This document shows, in pieces, positions 9,708 through 21,096 of a DNA stretch of 64,000 nt. The number at the start of each line of letters is the position of its first letter. Positions within the stretch are counted from its first letter, which is position 1. The notes below the pieces were generated by a model. It saw nothing but the letters and a program-made list of their open reading frames with translations. It made no database searches and had not been told where the DNA came from. The stretch comes from Rostratula benghalensis (lineage: Eukaryota > Chordata > Aves > Charadriiformes > Rostratulidae), in NCBI GenBank assembly GCA_013399305.1, contig VXAI01000372.1:557596-621595 (forward strand), in the 5' to 3' direction. The translations under genes were made by a program, and so were the position numbers.

Positions 9708-12700
9708 GGATATTGTGCTGCTGAAAGGACACCAGTACTTGCAGAAGGGACCCTGCTGGGGCACCTACCGTGGTGGAGGGGTAGGGAAGTGTCTCTCTTT
9801 CTGGAATAAAGCAGTTTGAAAGGATGATATCTGCTAAGCCTAACTTATGGATGGATGGGGTGACTGCCAGTCAGCTCTAACTGCAGCTGATGCTTTCATC
9901 TTAGCAATTTGAATTGCAAAATGTGTTTTCTTAACGTCTCTCCCCCGGTTTGTATGCAGCATGTTTGTCAGTTTTTATGTAACAAAACCTATTTTAAAAT
10001 ACTGGGTTTGGGTATTTTAGCCAAAATCCACTTTCCAGCTAAATGGACTTTTGCCCCATTGCAGGAAAATCCCATTATTTAGCACAAAAGAACTGTGCCC
10101 TTCACAATTGTCTTCAAAAAGGAAGAAATGTAGAAGTTATGCCTCCTGAAAAATGGTAATATTGTTGTTTAAATAACTGTATAAGAAAGAACATAATTTG
10201 ATTAGTTTTTAAAATAAATAACATTTAATGTAAAGATTTTGTCTTTTTACAAATCAAAGTATTTCATTATTTTAATACCACCCGACAAGAGCTAACAAGA
10301 ACCATTTCTTTGGGAAATAAAACTGCAGAAGTAAATTAATACTAAAGCATATTATTGAAATCAATCTGTTCTTTTAGAGCATGTCATCATTCTGAGTTAC
10401 TCACGTTGAAACCCTGTATCTATATGATAGGCAATACTAAGGCTTTGCTGCACGTAACACGTGGGTCCATCAGCAGGGTCCGGCTTCCATGCATCTGCCC
10501 ATCCTAAGGATGGACCAGGATTCACATGCATTTCAGGAGCTTCGTCGATTTCTTACATGCATTTGTGAAAATAACTCTTCAATTTTCATTTTTATCCATC
10601 AGCACACAGATGAAAATGTCCATCATTTATACAGGGTCAGCATCTTAAATTCATACACTAGATTCCTGGCTACTGTAGATTTGGCACTTTGAAGCGTATA
10701 GAGGTGCAGAGACCTTCAACAGCTGGAGATTTGGCCCTCAGCAGCCTGTGTATTTCCAATGCACTTTTGGTGCCCCAGAGCATGAAAGAAAATGCAATGG
10801 GTTTTTTTGTGCCATCATTGTCTACCAGCAATTTCCACAAGGAACTTTTCAGCGGATACATTTGTTTTCTGCTAGGCTCAATGTTGACACAACAGAAAAG
10901 CTTTTTATTCCCATGGTAGCCTTCCTGGACGTGAGTTGCAGTATTTAAACACACTTTTCTTTACTGCTAATATAAAAAAGCTGAGTGAAATGAAAATATT
11001 CAAAATTACATGGCAAAGGAGGGATAGGAGACTTGTTGAACATTCCCGCCAAGGAGAGAGCTGGAAACATCTGGGAGAAAAGAAACGGCACAGGCCATGG
11101 GTTGAGCAGGAAAACCAAATAATTCATTAAGATGCTGCTGCAAAGCAAACTCTTCCATTATTCAGAGCGGCAGCAAGCAACAGACTCCTGGACAAAAAGC
11201 CAGATTCCCCAAAAGCCATCTGAATGGGGCTATAAGAAACAAAGGGCATGTATTATTCCAGTTTATTTCAGGTGTCCTAGAGCCAGGCCACCCTTTGGTG
11301 TTATGGCACAACCAGACTGTCATTTCCTCAACAGCTTCCCTGGCCCAGCACTCCCTCACAATAGTAAATTTATCATTCCTTCTCCAAAAGAATAAATGTT
11401 TATTAATGTTCAACTCTCTAATCATAATGAAGGAGTAGAGAGCCTTCCTTAAGCCTTTAGCAGCTGTTGCAAGTTCTGCAAACCTGAAAGAATAAATAGG
11501 AATAAATGCCATTAACACAAATACTTTTTTCTGTATCTTCTTTATGCTATAAACTGTTCCAAGAAACTACATGAAAGATGTTATGCAAAAAGAAAAATAA
11601 ATAAATTAGGGTCTGGGGCCCGTTTCAGCCATAACAGGAAGTGCCACAGCATCGAGTTTCCAGTTCCCCATCCCGAGGTGCCAGCTCCTCTCCATGACCC
11701 CTTTAGCACCAAACCACGCTTGGAAATAGCAACCCAGAGCAGCCCTGGGAGCAGAAAGCACGAACCAGCAGCTCCCAGTGAGAAACCAAACCACCTGCGT
11801 GGGATCAGCGAGAGCCAAGCCACTCCACGCACAGCGGGGTTCGACCCCGGTCAGTCTGCAGAGCCTGAAACCTTTTCCTCAAGCAACATGGAGCACCCGA
11901 CAGGGAATTTAACTGTCAAGCAGCAGGATGGCTTTTCTTAGCCACTGGAGGTTGGTGACCCTTCACAAAGATCTTATCAGAGTCTCTGGGCAGCCAGGAC
12001 TCTGTGAATGGAAGTGACTTGCCAGCAAAAGGAAAGGAAACCTTATAAAAAGAGGTCAGGAGGAGCAGGCCTCTGAAAATTTCAGATCTGCTACCAACTT
12101 GAAGATTTGGTTCTGCTCGCTGTACAGCTGCCTGCAAAAGCTGGACACAATGGAGCACCACTGTGAGTTTATCCTTTCATGTATAAGATCTTTTCCAGAG
12201 CTGCCCACTCAATCACAAGGCAACAAAACAACAGGTACATTCAACTTTAATGAAATAATTATCAGTTATATATACAGCTATAACCAAGGAAAAAACCAGC
12301 TACAGAAAGGATGCAAACACAACCCTGGACGTGGAACAACAGTCACAGGGGCTGGGCTGGACTAAAGCATTTCTGCCATTCTCCTCTTTTGGAGATGTGT
12401 TTTGCCTAAAGGGCAACACTGAAATATATTAAATCCTCCTGAAACTGCTTGGTGGGCTGACAGCAGATGACAGCCCGGCCACATGGGGTCATTTTGTGTT
12501 TCTTTATGAGAGCCCAGCAATCCTCCTCCACAGCCAACACCAGCAGGGCCCCACAGAGATGCTGTGGCCCTTTGCTCAGCACCCACTGGCCGTGATGCCC
12601 GGTGTAACCTCATGAGCAACCTTCAGCATCAGTGTAGCTCTTCTCAGGGCACTGCAGCAGCTCCAAAGGTACATATAAAAGTCTTTAGAAAGTCCCTTTA

Positions 12701-14619
12701 AAAACTACAGCAAAGTACTTGGAAGGAGTATGGAGTACAAAGCCATTAAAATTGTACACACTGAATTACTTATATCTGGTAACTTATTAAGTAAGTTCAC
12801 ATAAAAAGATGAAACTTTTTTCTTTAACATCCTCTATTAATTCCTAAGTTTTACTTGCACAGAAACAAGCTGTTTCACTCACTGTTCACAGTCCTCTCAT
12901 AACAGCAGAGATCCTTCATCAAAGTTTAAAATGTGGTGGCGCACCAGATACCAGGAGAGTTGACAGCCCTTGTATTTTAACAGGAATCCAAAACCGTCTG
13001 CTGGGAAGAGAAATCTCAGTGCACCTGCCTATGGTCAGTGAGCAATTGCCAAGCGAGGCTGCTATTTCTGTATCAGCTGAGAAATACACAAGAGAATTTT
13101 CTCAGAAGAACAGGCTGACTTCCCTACAGCTGTATGCAACTCCCAGTCGTGCAGATGCAATCCCAGATTATTAAAAAGCCCCTTTCTCTTGGAGAGCTGG
13201 TGGTTAAGAGGGGATGCCTGCACATACACTCCATGCTGGTGCAAACCCTCTTGGAGCAGAGCGGTTTGTAGGTTTTTGATAATGATTGGCCTGTCTGGGC
13301 ATTTGATGGCAGTGTCCCCAGGCTCTCATGGCTAATTTTTTTTTTTCCCTGAGGACTTTGGTAAGATCACTCTTGCAATTCTCCGCATGTTTCAGAGCAA
13401 GCTGCACGGCAAGCCGGAGCCAGCCGGGGAGCCAGGCGTAATCAGCATTTCCCAGGGGACGCTCGGGCTGGCTGAAGTCAGGACAGGCTTTGCAGTGGGG
13501 GGGAGTGGTGCAGGACAGGCTGCTGCCAGCACCCAGGGACACTGGCAACGCTCAGACCAAATCTCCTCCCCACTTCGGGCGATTCCAGCGCCGGCAGCAC
13601 GTCACGGCTCCCCAAACAATGTCAACACCAAGGCAATAGTTGACTGCTAACACGCATGCAGCCCACTGCTATTTACATCACATGCCATAAATCAAAAATA
13701 TGCTACATCCGAGGAGGGCTTTTCACCGTGACATCGTGACTGGGGTGAAGCAAGGTGAAGGAAGGAGAGGGTCTTCCCCCAGCAGGCACGCTCCCGCCCA
13801 GCCCGCGCCGCTGACGCAGCTGGGAATTTTGAGCTCAACGGTGCGAGAACGGGCCCCTGGCAAACGAAGCGATGTCGTTTTCTTGGCATTTGCACAGCCT
13901 GGGGTCAGCAAGGCGAGTGTCTGATGCCATGTTTTAACATGTCTGGAAACGCACAGGCTGCTTATGACAGGGGCTGAGGCCGAATGAAAAATGCTGCTCA
14001 CTGCAACCATCCGGCTTCCTGCGACGCAACAGCAGGGGTGACCACGGTGTCTGGCATCTGTAGACAGCAAATACCTGTTGGCAATACTAAGCACCAGCCC
14101 GAACCTGCCTGGCATTGATGTCTTCGTGTGAACATCGCAGTCACTTCACCCTCTCTCGTTTCTGCTGAACGTTCAGGGCAAACCTCCAACCGTGTCCAAC
14201 ATATCCCAAATCCAGCCCAGCAGTGGGTCAGGCACTTATTGCCTCTCTGGTTCTTTCAGTAAACACATGGTACATACAGATCTACAGCATGAACAGGGGG
14301 AAAACCTGGCATAGATGATGGCAGAAACATGGCCTCGACATAAAGATCTCAATAAATGAAAATGCAGTTGCTGCAACACCTTCATTTTTCTGCAGCTGCG
14401 GCCGATGGCACTGTCTGAAGCCCCAGCTCCAGGGGACACACTGTACGTAGCAGGGTCTGCCCCACACGCCAGGATCCATTTCACATAGAGACACAACTGA
14501 ACAGGCATGCAGAATTAACTACACCTCAGCCCCAGGAGCCCTTTGAGCTTCCCTTCTCCAGGCCAAATGGAGCTTTGTATCACTCCCTGTAATCTTTATT
14601 TTGTGGACATTGCTGCCCA
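9708..14619. other. Intergenic region downstream of AKAP5; may contain its 3' UTR
   Basis: Mostly AT-rich single-copy DNA with no convincing coding exon. AKAP5 is transcribed toward it, so some of it may be 3' UTR. Minus-strand poly(A) hexamers lie at 14595-14600 (20 nt after the stop) and at 11399-11404, and the sequence does not show which is used. Confidence 0.45.
14595..14600 (-). terminator. AKAP5: Proximal AATAAA signal after the AKAP5 stop
   Basis: Canonical hexamer on the minus strand only 20 nt beyond the AKAP5 TGA. It could give a very short 3' UTR. Whether it is used is unknown. Confidence 0.3.
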
Positions 14620-16017
14620 TCACAGAAAATTGTTGTGTTTATTCTGTTCCAGAGCCATTTCATTGACCAGCTGCTCTATGGAGGACTGAATGGCTGCCTT
14701 CACGAGGGAAGATGCAGTTTCTATGAGGAGCAATTCGTACTGCTCCCCAGTTCTGTGCCCCTGGTTGCCTGGACCTTTCTCCTCCACCTGGGGACAACCA
14801 TCAGCCTCAGGGCCTTCTTTATGACCGAAATCAAAGCTCCCACTTGATTTTTTATTCCCTTTTTGCTTTTTGCTTTGCAAAACTGGGGATGGCTCATAGG
14901 CCTGGTCAGAGTCGGTGTTGTCAGAGTCCTCTGCCTCAGTGACAGTGATGACAATGCTGATGCCGGCGCCCGCGCTTGCTTCTAATGTCACCTGATGGCT
15001 GGAGCAGCCCTGCACGCTCGCTGCATCATCTTTAAACGCCAGCTGGCTGAAATCCATTACGGTCTCTTCAGCTTTGCACTCCTCAGGAAGATTTATGCTC
15101 TTTTCTGATTCATCCCCTTCAGGCAGCTCTTGGCAGATATTAGGAATTTCCTGCACCTCCGTGGTTTCAGAGGCTGTGTCGGGTTGATCCCCAGAAATGG
15201 GCGCTTCAGGAACAACTTCCTCATCTTCTGCATGGACTGTGGTTTGGGGTAGGCTCCCCTCCTGCAGTTTTTCCTGGGCTGTTTCATTAACTGTCTCTGA
15301 ATCAACTATGCCTGATTGAGTTGTGCACTCTGTATGTTCATCTGCATCAGGTGTGGGCTCTGTCAAGGGCTCGCTCTTCCCAATAGAACTGGTGTTTTCC
15401 TTTGCTGTATCCTGGTCCTCCTCCACAGAGACTGGGCTGAAGGATTCAGACTTGTCCGTTGGGGCCATATCCTCCAGCTTCTCAGTAGCTTTACTCGAAA
15501 CACCCACCACTTCATTTGCTTGAACCCTGTCCTCTGTCTCCTCCACTGCTTCAGAGGGCCTGAGTTTTTTCTTGCCTCTGGAGAACCGTACACAGGGCAT
15601 CTTCATCCCAGAGCTTGCCTGTTTCTTTGGGAAACTTTGTGTGCAGCTCTCCTCAGCATCAGTCTCTAGCTGCACTTGAGAATTGGAGGGCACCTTCTTC
15701 CAGGAGGAGGATTTTTGCCGCCTTCGAGGTCTTGCAAGGTTTTTGATGGCTGCCCAGGCTCCTTTGGAGGATCGTGATTGATTAGAAACTTTTGCCTCCC
15801 CATGGTCACTGCTGATACATTGGCTTTTCTCCTCCAAGGCTCCTTCACATGCATCCTTCACAGTCAGTCCCTTCTTACAGGACTTCTTCCGCTTCTTAAA
15901 ACAGAGCATGGAGGGTTTTTCTGCCTGTTCCTCCGACGGGGAGCACGTGGCCCCTGTGCTGTGAGTCTCTACCTCTCTTGGGTTCTCCATTTGAATTTCC
16001 TTAGCTGCCTTTGCCAT
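14620..16017 (-). CDS. AKAP5: AKAP5 (AKAP79/150), membrane-bound kinase and phosphatase anchoring protein
   Basis: Scaffold that holds PKA, PKC and calcineurin beside receptors and channels at the inner plasma membrane, notably at postsynaptic sites. One intact exon codes for 465 aa, against 427 in human. The ATG at 16017-16015 is chosen because its first residues (MAKAAKEIQMEN) align without gaps to the human N-terminus; a GTG two codons upstream is not needed. Three basic membrane-targeting regions are visible: about 37-52 (MLCFKKRKKSCKK), 86-108 (GAWAAIKNLARPRRRQK) and 130-152 (MPCVRFSRGKKK). Cys39 and Cys142 match the two palmitoylated cysteines. The middle is long, acidic and low in complexity. 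The calcineurin site at 352-358 reads GISIVIT, without the usual proline. The PKA-RII amphipathic helix at about 428-454 (LLIETASSLV, then SIEQLVNEM) is nearly identical to human. It lies upstream of ZBTB25 on the opposite strand and is codirectional with MTHFD1, as expected from synteny. Confidence 0.96.
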   Translation of the reverse strand: MAKAAKEIQMENPREVETHSTGATCSPSEEQAEKPSMLCFKKRKKSCKKGLTVKDACEGALEEKSQCISSDHGEAKVSNQSRSSKGAWAAIKNLARPRRRQKSSSWKKVPSNSQVQLETDAEESCTQSFPKKQASSGMKMPCVRFSRGKKKLRPSEAVEETEDRVQANEVVGVSSKATEKLEDMAPTDKSESFSPVSVEEDQDTAKENTSSIGKSEPLTEPTPDADEHTECTTQSGIVDSETVNETAQEKLQEGSLPQTTVHAEDEEVVPEAPISGDQPDTASETTEVQEIPNICQELPEGDESEKSINLPEECKAEETVMDFSQLAFKDDAASVQGCSSHQVTLEASAGAGISIVITVTEAEDSDNTDSDQAYEPSPVLQSKKQKGNKKSSGSFDFGHKEGPEADGCPQVEEKGPGNQGHRTGEQYELLLIETASSLVKAAIQSSIEQLVNEMALEQNKHNNFL

Positions 16018-16083
16018 ATCCACTCCTCTCCTTCGTTCGTGTTATATTATTGATTTTCTTGAGCAATGCATCAGACAAAGGAA
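16018..16083 (-). other. AKAP5: AKAP5 5' UTR with candidate splice acceptor
   Basis: Upstream of the ATG the minus strand contains ..CATCTCTGCAG|TTCC with its AG at 16085-16084. AKAP5 is known as a gene with a non-coding first exon spliced to a single coding exon, so this is a plausible 3' splice site pairing with the donor at 17964. The polypyrimidine tract is weak and other sites are possible. Confidence 0.35.
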
Positions 16084-16380
16084 CTGCAGAGATGCTCAAA
16101 GTGCATTTTTTTCCTCAAATTGTTTTCAAAATAGTTACACGTTTTTTAACGACCGGATGTGGCAGAGAAAAGAAGTTCTGCTGAAGCTATTGCATCCACT
16201 TTATAACTCCCACTTTGTCTTATTACTCACTTTATCACCTCTCCAAGGAATCCCGGGCACATGTGAAGTTGAACAGGCTTCTCCTTGGCTTTGCTGGCCA
16301 GAGTCACTCTCTCCTCCAGGACAACCCACTTCAAGTTGCACTCAGCGTAACAGCACAACTATTTAATTGCCAGTCTGACA

Positions 16381-16411
<31 letters not shown>

Positions 16412-17500
16412 CCCAAAAGGATGACAAATCAAGCCAAGATTTAATAATTTTTATTCACCCCACGGACCTGGAAAGAACTTGCACTTTCTGAGCTATCTGC
16501 AATTCCACATTGCTTAGGGAGCTTGATTGAAGCACCAGTACAACCAGCGGCAACCAGTGGCTGTTTTCTGCCCCCCAGTGACAAGGTCAGATGCTGCTTT
16601 GTCTCAGCTTTGCTTTCAGTTCCCCTCACAGGTTATGTGAGGTTTGATGCAAAGCATGGCCGATACTTCCATCCTTTACCTGTAACACAACGAACAAACA
16701 ATAAGATCTGTAGAACATTCTTTTTTTTTTAAAGTATTAAAATGTACGTGTTTTTTAGAAAGAACATTTCATTTTGGGAGGCAGACCAGGGCTGGAAAAG
16801 CAGTTCTGCCTCTGGATGCACCACAGCAGTTTTTCCCACTAATTAGCATCATATATCCAGAAGCAAAATAAGGCCACCAGGCTGTCAACCTAGTGATGCT
16901 CTACCACAGAAAATACTATTTTGCCTTTTTGCGTGTTTTACCGATATTTTTTTTTAACTACCCATATAATGGCAAATGTATATTATGCATGCACACTCAC
17001 ATATTTTCTTCTCCTACAGTTAGCTGTATCTTTTCCCCACTGCTCCATACACACTCACAGTTCCAGCTAGGGAAATTACACCCTGAGACAGCAGATATTT
17101 TTATCTTTAATGCACCATATGACAATATGCAAAAACAAAGAATACAAAAAGGAGGCTGGTGGAATACAAAAGCAAAATCACATGGCAAGAAGGGAGCTTA
17201 TTTATACTACGTGCATGCCTTCCATGGCAACCTCAATTAACACCTCATGTGTTCATCAAATATATGATATTGTAAGATACACGTCACCATGCTATAAAAA
17301 ACCCCCAAAACCCACAACCCCCTTACCTCCCCAAAAAACCCCCAACCCCAGCACTGCCCCAAGACACCATCGGAACATTTTTTGCTATAAAGATGCAAAA
17401 GCGTGTTACCACAAACAGACCAACTTTTCTGGGACTGGCTCAGTGTCACCAGGCAATCCTTTACACAGTATTTTGTGCCCTGCTTTTAAGTAGTAAGATA
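16084..17500 (-). other. AKAP5: Presumed AKAP5 intron 1
   Basis: AT-rich, with a T run at 16385-16411 and an A/C-rich stretch around 17296-17345. No coding exon is recognised. The assignment as an intron depends on the exon 1 inference. Confidence 0.4.
16385..16411. repeat. Poly(T) tract
   Basis: Uninterrupted run of about 27 T. On the minus strand it is a poly(A) run, but no retroelement body is seen beside it. Confidence 0.9.
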
Positions 17501-17984
17501 ATTTAAAATGGGGGGCTCCGGCGGGGCGTGCTCCCCCGCGGAGCAGACTTGGGTTTTTAAAATTATTTTAATTTATTTTCATTTTTTAAGGGGAAAACGA
17601 GCTAAGCTGACAGAGGGGCGTATGAGCGAGAGCCGCCCACGGCTGTCGGTGCCCGGAGCGGAGCCCGCAGCCCGGCTCCGCTGCAGCCCCCGCAGCCCGG
17701 GAACTTCTGGGGGCGTTCGCTGGTGCCGCCGGCGGGAGCAGAACCCGCCCGGCACCGCCGCCACCCCCCGAGCCCCCTCCCGCCGCGGGCAAGGGGGGTG
17801 CTCCCCGAAAGCCGAATCCCTCCGAGGGGACGAGGGGACTCCTCAGGCAGCGACCGCGGCTGCAGAAGCAGAGCCAGGAACCCTACGCGCGTCGCCTCCC
17901 CCGCGGAACTCTCCGAGGGGGTGCCCACCCTCGCCCGCGTACCCCGCGCACCCCGCGCCCTCACCTGCGGCCCGGCCCGGCCCC

Positions 17985-18183
17985 NNNNNNNNNNNNNNNN
18001 NNNNNNNNNNNNNNNNNNNNNNNNNNNNNNNNNNNNNNNNNNNNNNNNNNNNNNNNNNNNNNNNNNNNNNNNNNNNNNNNNNNNNNNNNNNNNNNNNNNN
18101 NNNNNNNNNNNNNNNNNNNNNNNNNNNNNNNNNNNNNNNNNNNNNNNNNNNNNNNNNNNNNNNNNNNNNNNNNNNNNNNNNNN
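17985..18183. other. Assembly gap (199 N)
   Basis: Run of undetermined bases inside the CpG island, flanked on both sides by GC-rich DNA. Open frames that cross it are artefacts. Confidence 1.
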
Positions 18184-18252
18184 CCTGCCCGCAGCCTCAG
18201 GAGAGCGCGGGGCTGGGGAGGGGGTTCCGAGAGCCCGGCCCAGCCTCCTACG

Positions 18253-18425
18253 TGCGGGGCAGCATCCCCCCTCCTGCGGAGCAGCATCTCTACCTGTTTG
18301 CAGATCAGCATCCCCCATCCTCCAGGGAAGCATCTCTCCCTATTTGCAGATGAGCATCCTCCCTCTTAGGAGACAGCACCCCCTCTTCTTGCGGGGCAGG
18401 ATCTCCCTCCCTCTTGCAGAGTAAC
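18253..18425. repeat. Degenerate ~23-bp minisatellite
   Basis: About seven to eight diverged copies of a unit like GCGGAGCAGCATCTCCCCCT plus a few T. The unit starts recur as GCGGGGCAGC, GCGGAGCAGC, GCAGATCAGC, GCAGATGAGC, GCGGGGCAGG and GCAGAGTAAC. It abuts the gap in the CpG island. On the + strand several unit boundaries read pyrimidine run + TTTGCAG, like splice acceptors. Confidence 0.75.
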
Positions 18426-18429
18426 CTCA

Positions 18430-21096
18430 CTTCCCCCTCCCAGCTGGGGCACAGCAGCGGCAGACACGCTAACGGCAAACCACCCAAGGCAAAAGGTTCT
18501 TCCTAGGCACTGAGCTGAGGATTCCAACACCCTCCCCAGGATGGGGTTGCTGGCACTTGCAGATCCCGCGTTCCCTTGGTTGGGTTTGAAGGAAGGGGGT
18601 CTAGCTTTCGGCAGTTGGGTTTTTCTTGTCCCACCCAAAACCTTTGCAGCTTTAGGCACACGCTATTTGGGTCGCTGCAAGAAGCTACACCTTCAGAGGT
18701 GGTGGTAAGGACAGCCAGTTCTTGGGTTTGAACTAATCCTTGCCTTTCATATAAGCTTTTTTTTCTCCAAGGCAGCTAAGTTCTGATGTAAAAAAAAAAA
18801 ATAATTGCCTCTCCAGCTGTTATGATTGATGGGAGGGCCTCCAGAAAAAGGAGTACCAAGTGCAGCTGAGGAGCTACATGAAACTACAGTTCAAGATGCC
18901 TGAACATCGCCACTCATCTCTACAGGGAGCTGACTAACACCCACAAATGTTTTTAAGATTTTAACTACTTCACAGCATGCTTGCACCTAAGGAACCAGGT
19001 GAAGCACCACAACGAACATGCAAGTGGCTCCCAGCGTAGGCCTGCCTGTGAAAAAAACCACGTGGCCTTCCCCCTCCCTAGCTGTTTCATAGAAAAAAGA
19101 AGGCACAAACCAGGTTCATTGGGCTGAAATGTCATCCAGAAATGTGGATCAAGCCATCACCCAGCATTGCCTTTGTAAAAGCTCCCCTATGAGACGCGTG
19201 TCCTCACCTTCACTCAGGATAATAAATTTCGTTCGGAAAAGGCATGTCTCCAAGGGGTGGGCGGTGACATCTGCATTAATGGCCCCTCGGCTCCAGGAGG
19301 TTTTCCCTCCTTGCAGTCAGGGGTGGGTGGGAGAAAAGCAGCCAGTGGTAACGAGGACCTGTGCGTGTTGCCTCAGGGGCAGCAGGTTCTTATCAATCCC
19401 ATTCAGAAACACCTCACGTGGCATTCAATTATTCCTGCTGCTCTAGGGGAAGATGGTAGCACCAAAAGCTACAGTGTGAGGGGAATAAAGAGGGTCTGTA
19501 GCAAGTAGAGGATCTGGTCAGAAGCTGGATACACTTGGAAGAAGATCCCACCCAGCCAGAGGCTCCGTATTTCTGGACCCACGCTGAAGCGCTGGTGATG
19601 TGTAGCAAGCCAGCCAAGCAACTTTCTCCCTTCTTGTCTGTCCCTACCACTACCCCCCATCTGTGCAATTTCTTACATGACACGATGCAGGATGCTCATT
19701 GCAGCAGAGCTCCGGGAACGGATGGCCACACCACCATGCTAAGGGCTCTGGGCCCACAGATAGCCCACAGAGAACAAATTTGTACGTAATTTGGTGGTTT
19801 TTTTTCTCTAGGCAACAGGAAGACAACCTTCCGATATTTAGTTAGAAGAAATTAAGTGTCCTTTGTGCCTTATCTGACAGGGCAAGAACTAGCCAGCACG
19901 CTTGGTTGCAAAGGAGAGAGTTAAGAAAAACCAACCTATTTTATGTATCAGTCCTGCAAAACCTAGAGTAGGGACACCAGAGAGCTCACACCCCAACAGA
20001 CTGAAAGTGCAGGTTAGAAAAGCGTTCCCCATTAGCCTCCAGAGACGCTTGGGGCTATTTTTTTGGCCCTTAGGCTGTTGCCATCATTCCCGCTGTGTGG
20101 GGCAAACCTTTCAACGGCTGCACGCCTGAACCTCACCGCAGGAGGTGGAGCAGCAACCCCTCGAACCGTCTCTCTCGCAAGCACACGCCTATGATCTCAT
20201 GCTCAAGTAAAAGGAGGCTAATCTTCGCATAAATTTGCACTTGTCCCATCTTTCATAAGCATAAAATGAAGGTGGAACGCAGAGCACTCGCAGCAAAGTG
20301 GTGTAGCAGGGAAGATTAAACGTAGGCACTGACAGCAGGCTTGGCAGCATCAGCTCTGGCAACCTGCTTCAAGAGAAAGCAGGCCCAGGTGCTGCAGGGG
20401 AAGAGGCACTTTTCAGCCAGGCACAGGGTAGTCCCAAACCAGGGAATGCCCCCTCTGCCCCCTGCTAGAGGCCTGCGTATGCTCTGGCAAACATGGCTGC
20501 CACTAACTCCTCAGCTGAATATCATCGAAAAGAAAATTTGAGGAAGCTGTGAATGCATCTCAAACACTCTTACAACAATTTAAGCTATTCCATCCTCGCC
20601 TCTGTGACAACCAGGTAATTTTTAATATAATTATTCTTCCCTCCTGAATAACTTAAGAGACAGAGAGATCTCTCCCTCTCCACATAAATACACAGTACAC
20701 GTGTACTACCGATACGCCCTTACATTGGTGCACACTTAGATCCTGATTCTCCCAGTTCTCACCAAAATCAGAATGTTTTAGATTCAGTCCTGGTGCAAGC
20801 AGATGGGCCTTGCAAGTCTTCATCCAGATCTTTTGCAGTCGGCTGCAAATATCTCTGATCCATGGTATGATTCAGGTACTTTATTTCCTACAGATGACAT
20901 ACATCATCCAGGAAAGGAAACGAGATTAAACGCACACACAAGTGGTGCATTGCAGGCAACTCATTACTGCAATAATCCCTTCTAGTTGTCAATACTGGGA
21001 TTGCTGCTCTGTATAGTTAATCACAGAAATAAATTCTACTTCAGTAATCTCAGTGTGTGGATTAAAAACCCCCAAACCACTTCAAATATTTAGCAG
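18430..21096. other. Intergenic between the AKAP5 promoter and the MTHFD1 3' end
   Basis: About 2.7 kb of mixed single-copy DNA. No gene, RNA gene or recognisable transposon was seen. The many 60-105 aa frames on both strands lack domains or a consistent splice structure. Confidence 0.5.

Larger units (their letters stand above)
17500..18450 (-). promoter_or_regulatory. AKAP5: CpG island, probable AKAP5 promoter and non-coding exon 1
   Basis: A sharp change from AT-rich DNA to a GC- and CpG-rich block that surrounds an assembly gap. On the minus strand a consensus donor (CCGCAG|GTGAGG) has its GT at 17964-17963, so a non-coding exon would lie at 17965 and above, running into the gap. Position, strand and the known two-exon structure of AKAP5 all fit. 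The transcription start itself is probably in or above the missing bases. Confidence 0.55.

Noticed and set aside
11581..11941. Overlapping 70-87 aa frames on both strands
   Set aside because: No recognisable domain, no splice sites with matching phase, and frames of similar length occur throughout intergenic DNA.
15316..15669. 117-aa + strand frame within AKAP5
   Set aside because: Antisense shadow of the AKAP5 coding exon.
16018..16023. GTG start two codons upstream of the AKAP5 ATG
   Set aside because: The ATG at 16017 aligns exactly with the human initiator; a GTG start is not expected here.
17508..18353. Long open frames crossing the gap on both strands
   Set aside because: They are open only because the N run cannot contain stops, and the flanking GC-rich DNA has few stops.
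18253..18425. Possible CRISPR-like array
   Set aside because: Units are contiguous and diverged with no unique spacers, and the genome is a vertebrate; it is a minisatellite.
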